From contig WYBL01000174.1 of the NCBI GenBank assembly GCA_011526565.1, positions 1-35,171 of the forward strand: DNA of 35,171 bases, written 5' to 3'. Every line of letters begins with the position of its first letter. The stretch's first letter is position 1. The stretch is from Acidobacteriota bacterium. Lineage in GTDB: Bacteria > Acidobacteriota > Vicinamibacteria > Fen-336. The translations under genes were made by a program, and so were the position numbers. The notes beneath the pieces are model-generated. The model was given only the letters and a program-made list of their open reading frames with translations. It ran no database searches and was not told where the DNA came from. Shown here in pieces: positions 1 through 9,719 of the stretch.

Positions 1-2
1 CC

Positions 3-257
3 GCGGAGCGGCCAGCGCCTTCGTCGCCTGACGAGGCTCACTCGACGCGGGCGCGGCCCGAGGCACCGCTGCCGCACGGTCACGCGAGCGTCTCCCACTT
101 CGGCGTCGCGCTCGTCGCGGCGCCGCCACCGATGCCGCTGCCGCTGCCCGAGTTCCACGAACGTGTGGAGCTCATGGCCGCGCCGGCAGCCGCTCGGCTC
201 CACGACCCGAGCTTCCCGCTCCCCCGCCCGCCACCCGCAGCCTCGCTCTTCGACTGA
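3..257 (+). CDS. C-terminal part of an unidentified protein (5'-truncated)
   Basis: The frame is open from the window edge to a TGA at 255-257, giving about 84 residues. The visible piece is rich in Pro and Ala and contains short stretches such as HASVSHFGVALVAAPPP and ELMAAPAAARLHDPSFPLP. No catalytic motif or known domain could be recognised. It lies 78 bases before the ATG of the TonB-dependent receptor on the same strand, so it may be the upstream gene of that operon. It could also be a chance open frame, since stops are rare at this G+C. An antisense open frame over 80-517 was judged a shadow. Confidence 0.4.
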   Translation, partial: AERPAPSSPDEAHSTRARPEAPLPHGHASVSHFGVALVAAPPPMPLPLPEFHERVELMAAPAAARLHDPSFPLPRPPPAASLFD

Positions 258-335
258 ACCAGAACAGACGTCTCGAGAAGAAGCGTGACGCGCTGGACGG
301 CCGCGATGCAGTCGCTGTCCGCGCGAGGAGAGGCC

Positions 336-2678
336 ATGCGACGAAGGTTGCGGGGACGGGCGTGTGCGGTGCTGGTGGCGATGCTGTGGGGGGCGGCGGC
401 TTCCGCCGAGCCCCCGGGAAGGCTCGCCGGGCGGGTCACGGACGGGACGAGCGCGGCGCTGCCGGGCGCATCGGTCGAGGCGAAGCCCGCGGGAGGGGGC
501 GAAGCGAAGACGGCCACGACTGACGGCGACGGCCGCTACCGCCTGGAGGCGCTGGCTCCCGGCGCGTGGGACGTGAGCTTCCACCTGCCCAACTTCGCGC
601 AGAGCGTCGTGCGCGGGGTCGTGATCAGGGCCGGCGAGCAGAGGTCCCTCGACGCGACGCTGCACCTGAGGATGACGGCGCAAGTGCTGGTGACGGCGCC
701 CCTGACCTTTCGCGATCTCTCGACAGTGCGCAGCGACGAGGAACTGATCGGCATCGCCGCCGCCGCCTCGAGCGGCGTGGTCGCGGGAGCGGACCTGGGC
801 GACCGCCCGCTGGCGCGGCCGGGCGACCTCGTCGAGCGGGTGCCGGGCGTGATCATCAGCCAGCACAGCGGCGAGGGGAAGGCCAACCAGTACTACGTGC
901 GCGGCTTCAACATCGACCACGGCACCGACCTCGCGCTCCACGTCGCCGGTCTGCCCGTCAACATGCCGACCCACGGCCACGGCCAGGGCTACGCCGACCT
1001 CAACTTCGTGATCCCCGAGCTGGTCGGCGGCATCCAGTTCCAGAAGGGCACCTACGACGCGCGGGAGGGCGACTTCTCCGCCGCGGGGTCCCTCTCGATG
1101 AGCTACCTGAACGTGCTGGAGCGGCCGCTCGCCAAGCTCGAGCTCGGCGAGTACGGGTACCGGCGGCTGTTGGTCGCGGCTTCCCCCCGCCTCGGCGAGG
1201 GGCACCTGCTGGCGGCGCTCGAGCTGGGCGCCAACGACGGGCCGTGGACGCTGCCCGACGACTTCCGCAAGCTCAACGGCGTGATCCGCTACAGCCGCGG
1301 CAGCGGCCAGAGCGGCTTCAGCCTGACTGGCCTGTTCTACGACGCAGAGTGGAACTCGACCGACCAGGTGCCGCGCCGCGCGGTCGCCGACGGCCGCCTC
1401 TCGCGCTTCGGCCACGTCGACGCGAGCGACGGCGGGCGCTCCCACCGCCACTCGCTGGTCGCGGCCTGGCAGCGCGGCGCGCCGCGCTCGCTGACGCGGG
1501 TCGAGGGCTACGTCTCGCGCTACGGGATGAACCTCTTCTCCAACTTCAGCTACTTCCTCGGCGACCCCGAAAACGGCGACCAGTTCGAGCAGCGCGACGA
1601 CCGCTGGCTGGCCGGCTTCCGTGCGAACCGGACCTGGGTCCTGGGCAGCGGCCTGCGCCAGACGGAGCTGACCGCGGGCCTGCAGGCGCGCCACGACGAC
1701 ATCGCGCCCGTGGGCCTGTACCTGACCCGCGCCCGCGAGCGGCTCGCGACGACGCGCGAGGACCAGGTCCGGCAGTCGAGCGGCGCGGGCTACGTGCAGG
1801 CGGACACCTGGTGGAACGACACGGTGCGCACGGTCGTCGGCCTGCGCGGCGACCTCTACGCATTCGACGTCGACTCCCTCGACCCGGCCAACTCGGGCAG
1901 CGACACGGCGGGCCGGTTGAGCCCCAAGCTCAGCCTGGCGCTGGGGCCGTTCGACCGCACCGAGCTCTACCTGAACTACGGTTGGGGTTTCCACAGCAAC
2001 GACGCGCGCGGCGCGACGATCACCCGCGACCCGGCGAGCGGGGAGCCGGCCGACCCGGTCGACCCGCTGGTGCGGGCGCGCGGCGCGGAACTCGGCCTGC
2101 GCTCGCTGGCGCTGCCGGGCGTGCAGCTCACCGCGGCGCTGTGGGGGCTCGACATCGACTCCGAGCTGCTCTTCGTCGGCGACGCGGGCACGACGGAGGC
2201 CAGCCGGCCGAGCCGCCGCCGCGGCGTCGAGCTGGCCGCCGACTGGTCGCCGCAGCCGTGGCTGAAGCTGGACGGGAGCTGGGCCTGGACCCACGCCCGC
2301 TTCACCGACGACGACCCGGCGGGCGACCGCATCCCGGGCGCGATCGAAGGCGTGTTCGCCGCCGGCGCCGCCTTCCACGAGCGCTCGCGGCTCTCGGGCA
2401 GCCTGCGCGTGCGCTGGTTCGGGCCGCGGCCGCTGATCGAGGACGACAGCGTGCGCTCCGAGTCGTCGACGCTCGTCAACGCCGACCTCGTCTACCACCT
2501 GCGGCCCGGCTGGGCGATCCAGCTCAGCGCCTTCAACCTGCTCGACGCCGAGGTCTCGGACGTCGACTACTTCTACGCCTCGCGGCTGCCCGGCGAACCG
2601 CTGGAGGGGATCGAAGACATCCACACCCACCCGACGCCGCCGCGCACCTTCCGCATCGGGCTCGTGGCCACGTTCTGA
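336..2678 (+). CDS. TonB-dependent outer-membrane receptor with N-terminal carboxypeptidase-regulatory-like domain
   Basis: A 780-residue outer-membrane active transporter; the ligand is unknown. The ATG at 336 is chosen because a GAGGAGAGG Shine-Dalgarno stretch (325-333) sits just upstream and a signal peptide begins there (MRRRLRGRACAVLVAML, cleavage near ASA-EP, residue 24). The same frame opens earlier at a GTG (285), which lacks these signals. Residues ~28-112 form a carboxypeptidase-regulatory-like beta-sandwich (GRVTDGTSAALPGASVEAK). Residues ~155-265 form the plug (RPGDLVERVPGVIISQHSGE, YYVRGFNIDHGTDLALHVAG, NMPTHGHGQGYADLNFVIP). The rest is the beta-barrel, ending in FRIGLVATF with the terminal Phe typical of the BAM signal. 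The His-rich HGHGQG segment in the plug is notable and could suit a metal chelate, but that is only a guess. Neighbouring genes give no substrate clue. Confidence 0.93.
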   Translation: MRRRLRGRACAVLVAMLWGAAASAEPPGRLAGRVTDGTSAALPGASVEAKPAGGGEAKTATTDGDGRYRLEALAPGAWDVSFHLPNFAQSVVRGVVIRAGEQRSLDATLHLRMTAQVLVTAPLTFRDLSTVRSDEELIGIAAAASSGVVAGADLGDRPLARPGDLVERVPGVIISQHSGEGKANQYYVRGFNIDHGTDLALHVAGLPVNMPTHGHGQGYADLNFVIPELVGGIQFQKGTYDAREGDFSAAGSLSMSYLNVLERPLAKLELGEYGYRRLLVAASPRLGEGHLLAALELGANDGPWTLPDDFRKLNGVIRYSRGSGQSGFSLTGLFYDAEWNSTDQVPRRAVADGRLSRFGHVDASDGGRSHRHSLVAAWQRGAPRSLTRVEGYVSRYGMNLFSNFSYFLGDPENGDQFEQRDDRWLAGFRANRTWVLGSGLRQTELTAGLQARHDDIAPVGLYLTRARERLATTREDQVRQSSGAGYVQADTWWNDTVRTVVGLRGDLYAFDVDSLDPANSGSDTAGRLSPKLSLALGPFDRTELYLNYGWGFHSNDARGATITRDPASGEPADPVDPLVRARGAELGLRSLALPGVQLTAALWGLDIDSELLFVGDAGTTEASRPSRRRGVELAADWSPQPWLKLDGSWAWTHARFTDDDPAGDRIPGAIEGVFAAGAAFHERSRLSGSLRVRWFGPRPLIEDDSVRSESSTLVNADLVYHLRPGWAIQLSAFNLLDAEVSDVDYFYASRLPGEPLEGIEDIHTHPTPPRTFRIGLVATF

Positions 2679-2693
2679 CCCGTCAGGGCGCGG

Positions 2694-2840
2694 CGCGCAG
2701 CGGGGCCACGCGCGCGTGTGCAGCTCGCGGGCCAGGGCGATGCCTTCGTCGATCATCCGAAGGTAGCCTTCGCGGCCCGCCTGGCGGAGCTGGAGCCAGA
2801 CCTCGAGCGCGCGGAGCCCGACCGCGACCCGTGATCCTGG
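2694..2840 (-). pseudogene. Remnant of a PLP-dependent (group II) decarboxylase, C-terminal region
   Basis: Reading the minus strand from about 2840 gives SRVAVGLRALEVWLQLRQAG followed by REGYLRMIDEGIALARELHT, then unrelated residues. This matches the C-terminal helix region of group II PLP decarboxylases. The intact homologue at 9716-11161 in this window has SRRFRALKVWLGIQRHGRAG and then YARAIGADLARARRLAEL at the same place. The conserved R-AL-VWL, the GREGY/GRAGY step and the I-LAREL helix all align. No PLP-lysine region or start is present. The upstream side runs straight into the vapC stop at 2849. This is therefore a short leftover of a decarboxylase gene broken by deletion or by arrival of the toxin-antitoxin pair. 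Similarity was judged by eye. Confidence 0.6.
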
Positions 2841-2848
2841 GCGGGCTG

Positions 2849-3256
2849 TCAGCCGCGCAGCGTGCGCAGCGGCCGAACCCGGGCGATCGCCTCGAAGTCG
2901 GCGTCGTCGTGGAGCAGAGCGTCGCCACGTTCCAGCGTCAGAGCGGCGATCAGGCAGTCGGTCGAGCTCCGCACAGTGAGGCCGCGGCGCCGGCACTCGA
3001 AGAAGATGCGGGCCGCCTCCACGTGGACGGCCTCCGGATCCGCAGGGCCGACGAGTTCCTGCGTCTCCAGGGCTTCCCGCAGGCGTTTCCATTCCCGCTC
3101 GTCGCGCGCGCCCTGCAGCACCTCCTGGAAGCAGACGAGGGGCAGCGCCCACGGGCTCGCCTCGGCGTCGGCCTCCAGCGCCGACAACCGGGCCACAGCG
3201 GGCGTCTCGCGCCCGCGGAAGAAGTCGATCAGGACCGAGCTGTCAACGAGGATCAT
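2849..3256 (-). CDS. vapC: VapC-type PIN-domain ribonuclease toxin
   Basis: A 135-residue PIN-domain protein; VapC toxins cut RNA (often tRNA) using Mg2+ or Mn2+ held by four acidic residues. Visible acidic motifs are VDSSVLIDFFRG at the N-terminus, CFQEVLQGA in the middle, RSSTDCLIAALTL, and HDDADFEAIAR near the end, in the order expected for PIN nucleases. The ATG at 3256 is chosen because family members usually begin MILVDSSV. A GTG at 3268, with AAGG upstream, would add MGAR. The gene overlaps the 3' end of vapB (stop at 3243) by 14 bases, so the two are translationally coupled. The length is normal for VapC and no active-site loss is seen, so it is probably functional. Confidence 0.9.
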   Translation of the reverse strand: MILVDSSVLIDFFRGRETPAVARLSALEADAEASPWALPLVCFQEVLQGARDEREWKRLREALETQELVGPADPEAVHVEAARIFFECRRRGLTVRSSTDCLIAALTLERGDALLHDDADFEAIARVRPLRTLRG

Positions 3257-3455
3257 GCGTGCGCCCACGGAGTGCCTTGTGGTCGTAGCCGTCGGCGAAG
3301 CGGACCCGCCCCTTGAGGGCGAGCAGCGAGCGCCGTCGGCGGGTTCGCACGAGCAGCTTGAGGGCCTCGTCGACGACCGCGCGCTTGGTGCGCAGCCCCG
3401 TCAGGCGGCGCGCCTCGCGCACCAGCTCCTCGTCGAGCACGATGTTGGTCCGCAT
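3243..3455 (-). CDS. vapB: VapB-type antitoxin
   Basis: A 70-residue antitoxin that would bind and neutralise the adjacent VapC and repress the pair. The N-terminus MRTNIVLDEELVREARRLTG followed by LRTKRAVVDEALKLLVR is the ribbon-helix-helix-like DNA-binding segment of VapB proteins active on type II PIN systems (DUF2191-like). The basic tail RTRRRRSLLALKGRVRFADG is the usual toxin-contact region. The ATG is preceded by a strong GGAGG (3466-3469 region, minus strand). It is first in the operon and its last codons overlap vapC. An inverted repeat over its ribosome-binding region suggests self-repression. Confidence 0.9.
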   Translation of the reverse strand: MRTNIVLDEELVREARRLTGLRTKRAVVDEALKLLVRTRRRRSLLALKGRVRFADGYDHKALRGRTHDPR

Positions 3456-3458
3456 CGC

Positions 3459-3488
3459 TACACCTCCTCGTACATCCTAGCAGGTGTA
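3459..3488. promoter_or_regulatory. Candidate VapBC operator (inverted repeat)
   Basis: TACACCT at 3459-3465 and AGGTGTA at 3482-3488 form perfect 7-bp inverted arms separated by 16 bases, directly upstream of vapB and including its Shine-Dalgarno region. VapBC complexes usually bind such paired arms to repress their own promoter. Assignment as the operator is inference from position and symmetry. No convincing -35/-10 pair was seen. Confidence 0.45.
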
Positions 3489-3586
3489 AAGGGTGGATCC
3501 CCCGGCGCAGGGGAGCAGGACTCTACGAAGCGCGCTGCCGCCCGGCCGGTTCAACCTCTCACCCCTGCCGCCGGTCCAAGAGAGAC

Positions 3587-5377
<1,791 letters not shown>

Positions 5378-5380
5378 GTC

Positions 5381-6640
5381 ATGCCCACCCGTCGCTTCTT
5401 CCTGCGCAGCTCCGGACTCGCCTTCGCCAGCTTCGGCCTGGCCCCGCGCGCGCTGGCGCGGGCCGCCGCCGCGGTGCCCGGCGGTCGCGGCAAGACGCTG
5501 GTGGTGCTGCTCCAGCGCGGCGCCTGCGACGGCCTCAACGTCGTGATCCCGTACGCCGAGAAGGAGTACGCGCAGGCGCGGCCGACGATCGCGCTGGCGG
5601 CGCCGGGCCGCGAGGGCGGCGCGCTCGACCTCGACGGCCACTTCGGCCTGCACCCGGCGCTCGAGCCGCTGCTGCCGCTGTGGCGCGAGGGAAGCCTGGC
5701 GGCGGTCCACGCGGTCGGCAGCCCGCACCCGACGCGCTCGCACTTCGACGCCCAGGACTTCCTGGAGAGCGGCACGCCTGGCGTGAAGTCGACCCGCGAC
5801 GGCTGGATGAACCGCCAGCTCCAGGCGCAGCCGGCGGCGACGGCCAGCCCGCTGCGCGCCGTCGCGATCTCGCCGACGCTTCCCCGCGCGCTGCAGGGCC
5901 GAGCCGGCGCGGTGGCGCTGACCGACGCCGCGAGCTTCGAGCTGCGCGAGGCCGCGGGCACCCGGGTGGCGGCCGGGTTCGAGGGCATGTACGCGGCCGC
6001 GGCGCGCGACGCGCTGGGCGGCGCGGCGCGCGAGACCTTCGGCGCCATCGACGCGCTGGCCGACGTCGAGCCGATGGCGGAGCCGCGCACGGCCCGCGGA
6101 GAGCGCGCGATGGGGCCGCTCGGCGCACGGCGGCGCGGGCCCGGGGTCGGCGCGGCGTTGCGCGAGGTCGCGCGGCTGGTGCGCTCGGACCTGGGCGTGG
6201 AGCTGGCGTTCGTCGAGATGGACGGCTGGGATCACCACTCCGGCGAAGGCGGCGCCAGCGGCCAGCTCGCCCAGCGCCTGCGCGAGCTGGGCGAAGCGCT
6301 GGCCGGCTTCCACGAGACGCTCGGTTCCAGGATGAGTGACGTCGCCGTCGTCGTGGTCACGGAGTTCGGCCGCACGCTGAAGGAGAACGGCGCACGCGGC
6401 ACCGACCACGGCCACGGCAGCGTCGCCCTGGTCCTGGGCGGGCCGGTGCGCGGTGGGCGCGTCGTCGGCCGCTGGCCGGGGCTGCGCGAGGACGCGCTCC
6501 ACGAAGGCCGCGACCTGGCCGTGACCACCGACTTCCGCGACCTGCTCGGCGAGCTGCTCGTCGGCCACCTCGGGGCGCGCGACCTGTCCACCGTGTTCCC
6601 CGGCCACCGGGTCGCGCCGCCGGGCCTGCTGCGCGGCTGA
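5381..6640 (+). CDS. DUF1501 family protein with Tat-type signal
   Basis: A 419-residue DUF1501 protein. The family resembles the alkaline phosphatase/sulfatase fold and is exported; its substrate is unknown. The N-terminus MPTRRFFLRSSGLAFASFGL has the twin-arginine pattern TRRFFLR, predicting Tat export of a folded protein. Family landmarks are LVVLLQRGACDGLNVVIPY near residue 33, SPHPTRSHFDAQDFLESG near 115, EMDGWDHHSGEGG near 280, and VVVTEFGRTLKENGARGTDH near 325, which also carries HGHGSVALVLGGPV. The ATG follows the DUF1800 stop by 3 bases and has GGAGGTAA upstream, so the two form one operon. The tail (GLLRG) is short and complete. Assignment to the family is firm; the activity is not known. 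Confidence 0.9.
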   Translation: MPTRRFFLRSSGLAFASFGLAPRALARAAAAVPGGRGKTLVVLLQRGACDGLNVVIPYAEKEYAQARPTIALAAPGREGGALDLDGHFGLHPALEPLLPLWREGSLAAVHAVGSPHPTRSHFDAQDFLESGTPGVKSTRDGWMNRQLQAQPAATASPLRAVAISPTLPRALQGRAGAVALTDAASFELREAAGTRVAAGFEGMYAAAARDALGGAARETFGAIDALADVEPMAEPRTARGERAMGPLGARRRGPGVGAALREVARLVRSDLGVELAFVEMDGWDHHSGEGGASGQLAQRLRELGEALAGFHETLGSRMSDVAVVVVTEFGRTLKENGARGTDHGHGSVALVLGGPVRGGRVVGRWPGLREDALHEGRDLAVTTDFRDLLGELLVGHLGARDLSTVFPGHRVAPPGLLRG

Positions 6641-6752
6641 AGGCTCGCGGCGGCCCTGCGCCCGTGCTAGCGTGATCCCGATGCGCGAGTGAGCCGGCGC
6701 GGGGCTCTCGTCGCCGCGCCCGACTCCCCCGAGAACCGACCGGGAGGATGCG

Positions 6753-7241
6753 ATGCGCGCCCGATTCGCCGTGGCCGCCCTGCTGGTGGCGGTGCCCGCC
6801 TTCAGCCAGACGCTGCCGCCGCCGCCCCCGCCCTCGGCCCCGAGTTCGACTCCGCGCCCCCGCAGCGAGGTCGCCGGCGAGCTCCTCGATCGCCTGCAGG
6901 GCGTCTTCGATCGCATGAGCACATCCGGCGAGCGCGAGCTGGCCGACGAGCTCTCCAACCTCGCGCTCGACGGCCGCGCCTGCCTGCGGGAAGGCGTGTT
7001 CGATCGCGAGTTCCACGCCCGCTACGCGCGCCTGCTGCGCGTGCTGCGCCTGGCGCTGATCACGGACACGGGCGACATCCTGGCGGACATCGTCAACCGC
7101 GAGCTGATCGCCTTCGTGAAGGACGTCACGGGCAAGACCTACGACCCCGCGGCCGGCGCGTCCGAGCAGATCGTGCTGTTCTCCGACGCGGTGGCGACCG
7201 AGTTCACGGCCCTCCACGCCCAGGCCCGCCGCCTGAAGTGA
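6753..7241 (+). CDS. Small secreted protein of unknown function
   Basis: A 162-residue protein not recognised as any family. It starts with a clear signal peptide (MRARFAVAALLVAVPAFSQ), followed by a Pro-rich linker (LPPPPPPSAPSSTPRPR). The remaining ~125 residues look helical and charged (GELLDRLQGVFDRMSTSGER, LRVLRLALITDTGDILADIV). There are no Cys pairs beyond a single Cys and no metal motif. GGGAGG at 6742-6747 supports the ATG. It lies 112 bases after the DUF1501 gene and 101 bases before the beta-propeller gene, all on the same strand, so it may belong with exported proteins of this region. Confidence 0.72.
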   Translation: MRARFAVAALLVAVPAFSQTLPPPPPPSAPSSTPRPRSEVAGELLDRLQGVFDRMSTSGERELADELSNLALDGRACLREGVFDREFHARYARLLRVLRLALITDTGDILADIVNRELIAFVKDVTGKTYDPAAGASEQIVLFSDAVATEFTALHAQARRLK

Positions 7242-7342
7242 CGAGCGCGGGCCGCGCCCGTGGTACAAGAGGCGCGTCCGTTTCCCCGAACCCACCGCAA
7301 GACCGTCGACCGAGTCGGAGCTCCCGACCTCGCTGGAGGCAC

Positions 7343-8770
7343 ATGCGCGCACGCTTCGTCGTCCCGCTCTGCTTCACCCTCGTGGCCGGGGCCCAGGACT
7401 GGCCGCGCTTCCGCGGCCCGCAGGGCACGGGAGTGGCGGAGGGAGCTGCGCTTCCCGCCGTGTTCGGGCCCGCGAAGAACCTGGTCTGGCGGGTGGAAGT
7501 GCCACGGGGGCGGTCGTCGCCGATCGTCGTCCGCGACCGAGTCTTCCTGACGGCGCTCGACGGCGACCGGCTGGCGACGCTGGCGTTCGACCTCGCGACC
7601 GGAGCCCCGCTCTGGCGGCGCGACGTCGCTCGGGCCCACGCCCACGACGTCTACGTCGGCAACGACTCGGCGACGCCGACACCCGCCTCGGACGGCGAGA
7701 GCCTCTTCGTGTTCTTCCCCGACCTCGGCCTGCTCGCCTTCGACCTCGACGGCCAGGAGCGCTGGCGGCTCCCGCTCGGGCCGTTCGACAGCTTCTACGG
7801 CCTCTCGGGCTCGCCCGTCGTCCACGGCGACACCGTCGCCCTCGTCTGCGACCAGCGCAAGGGCTCCTTCGCGCTGGCCGTCGACAAGCGCTCGGGCGCG
7901 GTCCGCTGGCGCGTCGCGCGGCCGAACGCCGTCACGGAGGCCTACGCGACGCCGGTCGTCCACGCGCCCGACTCCGGGTCGCCCCAGCTCCTGGTCGCGG
8001 GGGCCCGGCGCAACGACGGCTACGACCTGGCCACGGGCCGGAGCCTGTGGTGGGTCGGCAACCTGGGCATCTACCCCGCGGGCTCGCCGGTGATCCACGG
8101 CGACACGATGATCTCGGTCGCGACCGGCGGCGAAACTCCCGAGTACCCGCCTTTCGACAGCTTCCTCGAGCAGCTCGACTCGGACAAGGACGGAATCCTG
8201 TCGACCGCGGAGTTCGCGAAGGACGCCGAGTACAAGGACCACTTCGGTTGGCTGGACGTGGACGGCGACGGCCGCATCACCCGCCCGGAGTGGGACGCGA
8301 AGCGCGACGAGAGCGTGGCCGAGGCAGGAGTCGTGTCGACCGCGATCGGGGGCGAAGGCGACCGCACGGCGTCCAGCCTGCGCTGGCGCTACAAGAAGTC
8401 CTTCTCCTACCTGATCACGCCGCTCGTGTACCGCGACGCGGTGTACCTCGTGAAGGGCGGCGGCATCGTGACCACGCTCGACCCGCGCACCGGCCAGGTC
8501 TTCAAGACCGGGCGCACGCCGGAGGCCATCGGCTCGTACTTCGCCTCGCCCGTGGCCGGCGACGGCAAGGTGTACCTGCTGAGCGAGGCGGGCCAGGTCA
8601 CCGTGCTGAAGGCGGACCCGCAGTGGGAGATCCTGGCGGTCAACGCGCTCGGCGAGCGGGTGGAAGCGACGCCGGCCATCGCGGGCGGGCGCATCTACAT
8701 CCGCACGGAGCGCGCCCTCTACAGCTTCGGCCTCCCGGCCGCCATCGCCGCAGCCGCCGCGCCGCGCTGA
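7343..8770 (+). CDS. Secreted PQQ-like beta-propeller protein with an EF-hand pair
   Basis: A 475-residue exported beta-propeller of the PQQ/BamB-like type. The short signal MRARFVVPLCFTLVAGAQ leads into DWPRFRGPQGTGVAEG, a start common in these proteins. Blade repeats include GDRLATLAFDLATGAPLWRR, FALAVDKRSGAVRWRV, YDLATGRSLWWVGN and TTLDPRTGQVFKTGR. Between blades sits a calcium-binding EF-hand pair: DSDKDGILSTAEF from residue 279 and DVDGDGRITRPEW from residue 305. Both have Asp at loop positions 1, 3 and 5, a Gly at 6 and an acidic residue at 12. The ATG at 7343 is preceded by GGAGG; an upstream extension of the frame lacks a ribosome site. No dehydrogenase active-site residues were seen, so a binding or scaffold role is more likely than an enzyme. 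Confidence 0.85.
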   Translation: MRARFVVPLCFTLVAGAQDWPRFRGPQGTGVAEGAALPAVFGPAKNLVWRVEVPRGRSSPIVVRDRVFLTALDGDRLATLAFDLATGAPLWRRDVARAHAHDVYVGNDSATPTPASDGESLFVFFPDLGLLAFDLDGQERWRLPLGPFDSFYGLSGSPVVHGDTVALVCDQRKGSFALAVDKRSGAVRWRVARPNAVTEAYATPVVHAPDSGSPQLLVAGARRNDGYDLATGRSLWWVGNLGIYPAGSPVIHGDTMISVATGGETPEYPPFDSFLEQLDSDKDGILSTAEFAKDAEYKDHFGWLDVDGDGRITRPEWDAKRDESVAEAGVVSTAIGGEGDRTASSLRWRYKKSFSYLITPLVYRDAVYLVKGGGIVTTLDPRTGQVFKTGRTPEAIGSYFASPVAGDGKVYLLSEAGQVTVLKADPQWEILAVNALGERVEATPAIAGGRIYIRTERALYSFGLPAAIAAAAAPR

Positions 8771-8774
8771 GGCT

Positions 8775-9719
8775 TCAACGCGGCGCGGGGCGCGCCAGCA
8801 CCTCGGGCGCAGGGAGCCGGTCGCCGGGGTAGCCCGCAACTTCTCCGAAGCGCTCGCCGCGCTGCCAGGCCTCGCGCGCGGCGACGATCTCGTCGGCGTC
8901 GCGGGCGACGAAGTTCCACCACATCACGATCCGCTCGCCGAACGGGGCGCCGCCGATCAGCAACGCGCGTCCCGGGCGCTCACCGCCGTTCACGCACAGC
9001 TCGCGGCGGCCGGTGCCGAGGTCGTACAGCGTCTCGACGGCGAGCGGCGCGTCGGCCACCCGCACGTCGCCCGCAAGCGGCAGCAGCGCATGCTCGAAGC
9101 CGGGCTCCAGGGGCAGCACCAGGCGGGCCCCGGCCGCGAGCTCGAGTTCGACGGCGCACAGCGGCGAGTGTGCCGTCGCTGGCGAGCGCGTGCCCGCGAG
9201 CTCGCCCATCACGAGGCGCGCGCGGGCGCCATGGTCCTCGGCGACGACGCGCGCCTCGTGCTGCTCGAACTCCGGCTCGACGTGGCGCGACGCCTCCGGC
9301 AGCGCGACCCAGAGCTGCACCCCGTGCAGCGCCCCGGTGTGCGCCTCCGGCGTCTCTTCCGAGTGGGCGATGCCGCGTCCCGACGTCATCAGGTTGAGCA
9401 CGCCCGGGCAGCCGACACCCGTCGCGCCCGTGCTGTCGCGGTGGAGGATCTCGCCAGCCAGCAGCCACGAGACCGTCTGCAGCCCGATGTGCGGATGCGG
9501 CGCCACGTCCATCGGCTTGCCGGAAGCGAACGAGCGTGGCCCGAAGCCGTCGAGGAAGCACCAGGGGCCGATCATTCGCCGGCCGCGGGTCGGCAGCAGG
9601 CGGCGGATCGGCAGCCCCATCAGGTCGCTGGCACGGCCGGGGAGCGGCTCCAGGCGCGCGCCCGACGCGGGATCGGCGCTGCACGGCTCGACCGGACCGG
9701 GGTTCGAGACGTCGCTCAA
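8775..9719 (-). CDS. Pirin family protein
   Basis: A 314-residue bicupin of the pirin family. Known pirins bind Fe or other metals, and some oxidise quercetin; the substrate here is unknown. The N-terminal cupin has the metal-site pattern APHPHIGLQTVSWLLAGE (His75, His77) and SGRGIAHSEETP (His119, Glu121), plus GPWCFLDGFGP before it. The C-terminal domain ends GGAPFGERIVMWWNFVARDA, typical of pirin C-termini. The proposed start is a TTG (9719-9717) overlapping the TGA of the decarboxylase as TTGA, with GGAG eight bases upstream in the minus-strand direction. An internal ATG (MGLPIRRLLP) would give a shorter form. It is last in a four-gene overlapping run. The family is certain and the start less so. 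Confidence 0.88.
   Translation of the reverse strand: MSDVSNPGPVEPCSADPASGARLEPLPGRASDLMGLPIRRLLPTRGRRMIGPWCFLDGFGPRSFASGKPMDVAPHPHIGLQTVSWLLAGEILHRDSTGATGVGCPGVLNLMTSGRGIAHSEETPEAHTGALHGVQLWVALPEASRHVEPEFEQHEARVVAEDHGARARLVMGELAGTRSPATAHSPLCAVELELAAGARLVLPLEPGFEHALLPLAGDVRVADAPLAVETLYDLGTGRRELCVNGGERPGRALLIGGAPFGERIVMWWNFVARDADEIVAAREAWQRGERFGEVAGYPGDRLPAPEVLARPAPR

Noticed and set aside
566..3316. Long plus-strand frame of about 900 codons
   Set aside because: Arg/Pro/Ala-rich shadow of the TonB receptor that runs on through unrelated genes.
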